This document shows positions 14,728-17,665 of a DNA stretch of 17,665 nucleotides, in pieces. Both the position numbers and the translations under genes were made by a program. The stretch is taken from NCBI GenBank assembly GCA_913031655.1, contig CAJWFY010000017.1, forward strand, positions 1 through 17,665. The letters run 5' to 3'. Below the pieces are notes generated by a model. The model was given only the letters and a program-made list of their open reading frames with translations. It made no database searches and had not been told where the DNA came from. The number at the start of each line of letters is the position of its first letter. Position 1 is the stretch's first letter. The stretch comes from an uncultured Flavobacteriaceae bacterium. Lineage in GTDB: Bacteria > Bacteroidota > Bacteroidia > Flavobacteriales > Flavobacteriaceae.

Positions 14728-15960
14728 TTAGTTTATAGAAAAGTCTCCGTATGCGCGTGTTCCATGTTCTGCTAAATCAAGACCTTTTTCCTCCTCTTTT
14801 TTATCAACTCTTAATCCAATAGTAGCTCTAACAAATAATGTAATAATAGTAGATGAAATTATACAAAATAAACCAGTAATTCCAATACAAGCAAGTTGAA
14901 TCATGAATTGATCAAAACTAGCCATATTTCCAAAGATTCCAACAGCTAAAGTTCCCCACATTCCACAGAAAAGGTGTACGGGGATTGCTCCTACTGGGTC
15001 ATCAAGTTTACATTTATCTAAAAGAGCAACAGAGAGAACTACAATAATCCCAGCGATTAAGCCTATTAGTATTGCTGAAGTTGGTAACATTTGATCAGCC
15101 CCTGCTGTTATACCAACAAGACCTCCTAAAACTCCATTCATAAACATTGTTAGATCTAGATTTTTATATAAAATTCTAGAAAAAACAGCAGCTCCAATAC
15201 CTCCAGAAGCAGCAGATAAACATGTAGTTACTAAGGCAAGAGATGTTAATGATGGATCAGCAGAAAGTACAGAACCTCCATTAAAACCAAACCATCCAAG
15301 CCATAAAATTAATACTCCAGCTGCAGAAAGTGGAAGATTTGATCCAGGGATTGCCAAAGGATTACCATTTGTGTCAAATTTACCTTTTCTAGCTCCTAAA
15401 AAGTAAATAACAACTAGCGCTCCCCAACCTCCAACAGAATGAACTAGAGTTGATCCAGCAAAGTCATAGAAGCCCAACTCTTCTGAAATAAATGTGCTAA
15501 AAAATCCACCTCCCCATTGCCAAGATCCTACAATTGGATAGACAATAGCTACATATAATATTGCAATTAAGATAAAAGAATTAATTTTAATCCTCTCTGC
15601 TACAGCTCCAGAAATTATGGTTGCTGCAGTTGCAGCAAACATACCTTGAAACAGAAAGTCAGTCCAGTATGTATACCCTTCGTTGTATGAAAGATCTGTT
15701 GCGGCTATTGAATCAAGTCCAGTAACAATATTTCCAAGAACCCCATCAATTATCCATTCACTAGGATACATTAGATTGAATCCTACTAAACAGTAAATGA
15801 TTAATCCAGATGTGATAACAAAAAAATTTTTAAATAATATATTGATAGTATTTTTTTGTCTTGTAAGTCCAATCTCAAGAAACGAGAATCCTAAATGCAT
15901 AACAAATACAAGGGCTGTACAGATCATCATCCATACGTTGTTAATAGTTAATAATTCCAT
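14728..15960 (-). CDS. amt: ammonium transporter, Amt/MEP family
   Basis: 410 residues with about eleven membrane segments in the inner membrane. It imports ammonium. The pore twin histidines are H174 in GSTLVHSVGG and H329 in AIPVHLFCGMWG. D166 of FYDFAGS, FQGMFAATAATIISGAVAER and GWFGFNGGS are also conserved. The first segment (MMICTALVFVMHLGFSFLEIGLTR) departs from the E. coli form in having HLGFSFLE in place of GLALFYGG. The C-terminal cytoplasmic tail (KKEEEKGLDLAEHGTRAYGD) is the part that PII contacts in known complexes. It is 7 bases after the PII gene in the same operon. Confidence 0.96.
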   Translation of the reverse strand: MELLTINNVWMMICTALVFVMHLGFSFLEIGLTRQKNTINILFKNFFVITSGLIIYCLVGFNLMYPSEWIIDGVLGNIVTGLDSIAATDLSYNEGYTYWTDFLFQGMFAATAATIISGAVAERIKINSFILIAILYVAIVYPIVGSWQWGGGFFSTFISEELGFYDFAGSTLVHSVGGWGALVVIYFLGARKGKFDTNGNPLAIPGSNLPLSAAGVLILWLGWFGFNGGSVLSADPSLTSLALVTTCLSAASGGIGAAVFSRILYKNLDLTMFMNGVLGGLVGITAGADQMLPTSAILIGLIAGIIVVLSVALLDKCKLDDPVGAIPVHLFCGMWGTLAVGIFGNMASFDQFMIQLACIGITGLFCIISSTIITLFVRATIGLRVDKKEEEKGLDLAEHGTRAYGDFSIN

Positions 15961-15967
15961 GATTAAA

Positions 15968-16306
15968 TTAGTTTAGTGATGTTTTACCTGTTTCCTTTGT
16001 TCTTATCCTATAAGCTTCTTCCACTGGAAGAATAAATATTTTACCATCACCTACATCTCCAGTATATGCAGATTCTATGATAGCATTTATTGTTCTTTCA
16101 ACAAATGGCTCAGAAACTACAATTGATAAATATCTTCTTTGAATATCTGTTGTGCTATAGGTGACCCCTCTGTAAACATGACCTTCTTTTTCGTTACCTA
16201 CACCAGTTACATCCCAGTAGGAAAAGAAATTAACTTCTACGTCGTGTAGAGCTTTTTTAACATTTGTAAATTTTGATTTTCGAATAATTGCTTCAATTTT
16301 TTTCAT
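15968..16306 (-). CDS. glnK: PII nitrogen regulatory protein (GlnK-like)
   Basis: 112 residues, the standard PII length. PII trimers sense ATP/ADP and 2-oxoglutarate and block Amt when nitrogen is plentiful. The start MKKIEAIIRKSKF, the B loop TGDVGDGKIFI (K89) and the C loop YRIRTKETG (R100, R102) are typical. The T loop reads GVGNEKEGHVYRGVTYSTTDIQRR: a Tyr is present where Y51 is expected (Y50 here), but the RQK of the classical loop is NEKE, putting Glu at the Gln39 position. It lies between the outer-membrane barrel and amt, which names it GlnK rather than GlnB by context. Confidence 0.94.
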   Translation of the reverse strand: MKKIEAIIRKSKFTNVKKALHDVEVNFFSYWDVTGVGNEKEGHVYRGVTYSTTDIQRRYLSIVVSEPFVERTINAIIESAYTGDVGDGKIFILPVEEAYRIRTKETGKTSLN

Positions 16307-16333
16307 AATTTTTTATTTTAAATTAAGGTTGTG

Positions 16334-17002
16334 TTAAAAATTTACTCCAAATATTAAAAACGCAGCTTCAGAGTTTGGATTATATACTAATGATCCAAAT
16401 ATTGGTAAAGAGTAATCTTCAGAAATTTTAATATCTTTTGAACCTCCAAACGATACGTTACATAAATCATCTCCTTTTTTAACATACCAAGGGTCTTTAG
16501 AATCATCTCCGTAGCCTAGCGCTATTTCAACTGGACCAATTATAAATGAAGTCTCAATATATAGTGCTTCAATTTCAGTAAAATATCCAACCATAAGATT
16601 AATTGGTCCTAATTTAGTAGAACCAGAAATTTCTAAGTAGTCTCCCTTGAATAGCCCTTCATTTGAACTATATAAACCTCCTTCACCAGGAAAAGTATAG
16701 TTAGTTAAAGTGATTTTGAATGACTCAAATGAATAACTAGCATATAAATCAAGTTCATTACCCCCTCCGTTAGCAGTTATTGGAAAACTTCCCCATGCTC
16801 CTAATTCTAAGTCACCTTTACTTAACGAAACCCAAGGTTGAATATGTGGCCCAGAACCAAATTGAGTTCCTCTCCAAACATAAGAACTTACTAAATCAGC
16901 TCCCAGATCTTGTGCGTAAAACGTGTTTGTATTGAACATTGTAATAATAAAGTTTAGTAAAGTGGTAGTGATTATTAAGTTTTTAACTTTAATCTTTCTC
17001 AT
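16334..17002 (-). CDS. putative outer-membrane beta-barrel (TorF-like porin) of the PII-amt operon
   Basis: 222 residues when started at 17002. The signal peptide (MRKIKVKNLI and a hydrophobic stretch, cleaved near FYAQ) is followed by SSYVWRGTQFGSGPHIQPWVSLS, a block I know from TorF/Gcw_chp-like barrels, then alternating beta strands and a C-terminal AAFLIFGVNF ending in Phe. The frame can be extended to a TTG at 17053, but that TTG lies inside a perfect TAnnTTTG promoter element, so the ATG is chosen. PII follows after 27 bases and then amt. The linkage suggests that it lets ammonium or another nitrogen source across the outer membrane, which is inference. Two cysteine-free halves; only one cysteine (DDLCN) is present. 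Confidence 0.82.
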   Translation of the reverse strand: MRKIKVKNLIITTTLLNFIITMFNTNTFYAQDLGADLVSSYVWRGTQFGSGPHIQPWVSLSKGDLELGAWGSFPITANGGGNELDLYASYSFESFKITLTNYTFPGEGGLYSSNEGLFKGDYLEISGSTKLGPINLMVGYFTEIEALYIETSFIIGPVEIALGYGDDSKDPWYVKKGDDLCNVSFGGSKDIKISEDYSLPIFGSLVYNPNSEAAFLIFGVNF

Positions 17003-17050
17003 TTTTAAATTATTAGTAATTAAGAATACTTTTTTATAAAATATTCTTAA

Positions 17051-17058
17051 CAAACTTA
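17051..17058 (-). promoter_or_regulatory. -7 element TAAGTTTG of the porin-PII-amt operon
   Basis: A perfect TAnnTTTG match on the minus strand gives a predicted transcript start near 17046 and a leader of about 44 bases. No TTTG occurs at the usual -33 distance, so an activator may be needed; two similar 13-14 base sites lie just upstream (17094-17134). Confidence 0.55.
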
Positions 17059-17093
17059 AAGAAATGATAAATTATTACTAAAATAAATAATCA

Positions 17094-17134
17094 AATTTTA
17101 GGTATTTTTATTAATAATGTAATTTATAGGTATT
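17094..17134 (-). repeat. two direct repeats AATACCTA-AAATT upstream of the porin-PII-amt promoter
   Basis: Minus strand AATACCTATAAATT (17134-17121) and AATACCTAAAATT (17106-17094) are in the same orientation with ends 28 bases apart, at roughly -50 and -78 from the predicted start. They could be binding sites for an activator. In DNA this AT-rich the likeness may be chance. Confidence 0.25.
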
Positions 17135-17205
17135 ACTTTTTGTATAATAATAAAATGAGGGGGGTAAAATTGTTAATTTGCACAAATCCTAATCAATAAT
17201 GAAAG

Positions 17206-17571
17206 TTATTTTACAAGTTGCAGACCAACAAAAACAGCTGAAAAACCAAGTACAATAGAAATTAATGAATAAAAAAATAATTGACTAAGCTCCCCGCTTT
17301 TTATGAATTCTATATTTTCATAAGCAAATGTTGAGAAAGTAGTTAGACCTCCGCAAAAACCTGTTGCAAGTAAGATTGTTTGTGGAGAGTTTAAATGATT
17401 GTTTTTAATTGCATATCCAAGAACTAGACCTAAAATAAAACATCCGATGACGTTTGAAATTAGTGTTGAAGAAGGAAATTTATAATAGCTAAAAATAGAT
17501 ACTCTTGAAATTAAATATCGAAATACACTACCAAGTCCTCCACCCAAAAAAACTAATAAAAATTGTTTCAT
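17206..17571 (-). CDS. crcB: fluoride ion channel CrcB/Fluc
   Basis: 121 residues when started at 17571, the normal length. Four membrane segments; the protein forms dual-topology dimers that let fluoride leave the cell. Family motifs are FLGGGLGSVFRY (8-19), SNVIGCFILG with the conserved Asn, and GFCGGLTTFSTFAYE with the Phe box and Na+-site region. The frame continues 22 codons upstream, but that part is a Cys- and Lys-rich non-family stretch, so the internal ATG before KQFLLVFLGGG is chosen. No fluoride riboswitch is seen in the 94 bases upstream, and no terminator is obvious downstream. Confidence 0.94.
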   Translation of the reverse strand: MKQFLLVFLGGGLGSVFRYLISRVSIFSYYKFPSSTLISNVIGCFILGLVLGYAIKNNHLNSPQTILLATGFCGGLTTFSTFAYENIEFIKSGELSQLFFYSLISIVLGFSAVFVGLQLVK

Positions 17572-17641
17572 GAAACACTTAATTTTTTTAAAACAACTAG
17601 TAAGAATACAAAGGATAGAAAACCAATTATAACCCACCTTA

Positions 17642-17649
17642 TACCTTTG
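17642..17649 (+). promoter_or_regulatory. possible -7 element TACCTTTG pointing out of the window
   Basis: A perfect TAnnTTTG match on the plus strand, 16 bases from the window end and divergent from crcB. It may serve a gene beyond the window. No -33 element is seen. Confidence 0.3.
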
Positions 17650-17665
17650 TAAGAACCTTTTAGTT

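Noticed and set aside
17003..17053. Upstream extension of the porin reading frame to a TTG.
   Set aside because: The TTG is part of the promoter element, and the internal ATG begins a normal signal peptide.
17159..17164. Run of six G between crcB and the porin gene as a possible phase-variable tract.
   Set aside because: It lies in non-coding DNA away from the predicted promoter, and no reading frame depends on it.
17572..17665. Fluoride riboswitch before crcB.
   Set aside because: None of the conserved GGNGAUGG or pseudoknot sequence is present.
1..17665. Mobile elements, CRISPR arrays, prophage or defence systems.
   Set aside because: No transposase, integrase, repeat-spacer pattern or known defence domain was found; the window is mostly housekeeping genes.

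Overview
The window looks like a piece of a streamlined, AT-rich marine Flavobacteriia (Bacteroidota) chromosome. The evidence is the gene families present (SDR-type threonine dehydrogenase, DUF2452, DUF6029 barrel, Omp28-like lipoprotein with a C-S-G-G-G-D-D-D start, long-form PurM, GSII-type glutamine synthetase). Several genes are also preceded by the Bacteroidota promoter element TAnnTTTG, with no Shine-Dalgarno sequence, and the only tRNA lacks an encoded CCA. No insertion sequence, prophage, CRISPR array, rRNA or origin was seen. Genes are tightly packed: no gene-free stretch exceeds 300 bases, the longest being about 260 bases at 8931-9191 (AT-rich, divergent promoters only).

Layout. 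1-524: two small envelope proteins, one membrane peptide and one probable lipoprotein. 525-726: non-coding, with the terminator of a minus-strand tRNA-Arg(ACG) at 727-800. 889-3433: a DUF2452 protein, then the divergent tdh/kbl pair that converts threonine to glycine and acetyl-CoA. 3437-6728: an envelope module of a DUF6029 beta-barrel protein, a TlpA-type thioredoxin and, divergently, an Omp28-like lipoprotein with a WCGWC thioredoxin motif. 6734-6880: a 48-codon conserved small protein. 6928-7869: a Na+/Ca2+ exchanger family protein. 7920-8930: glutamine synthetase. 9192-13118: purM, prfA, pyrF and an alpha/beta hydrolase on the plus strand, a housekeeping run for purine, pyrimidine and translation functions. 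13115-14692: an exported amidohydrolase. 14728-17002: a minus-strand operon of outer-membrane barrel, PII protein and ammonium transporter. 17206-17571: the fluoride channel CrcB.

Nitrogen is a theme. Ammonium enters through Amt under PII control and is fixed by the glutamine synthetase 6 kb away, and threonine breakdown next to the start of the window feeds glycine. The clearest unexpected signals are four. A terminator-like hairpin with a perfect 14-bp stem and T8 tract lies inside the signal-peptide codons of the amidohydrolase, just after amt. The tRNA-Arg has a matched double change of the universal G19-C56 tertiary pair to A19-U56. The DUF6029 barrel has a lone Cys-X4-Cys pair and is encoded beside two thioredoxin-fold proteins. 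The PII protein has Glu where the family normally has Gln39.
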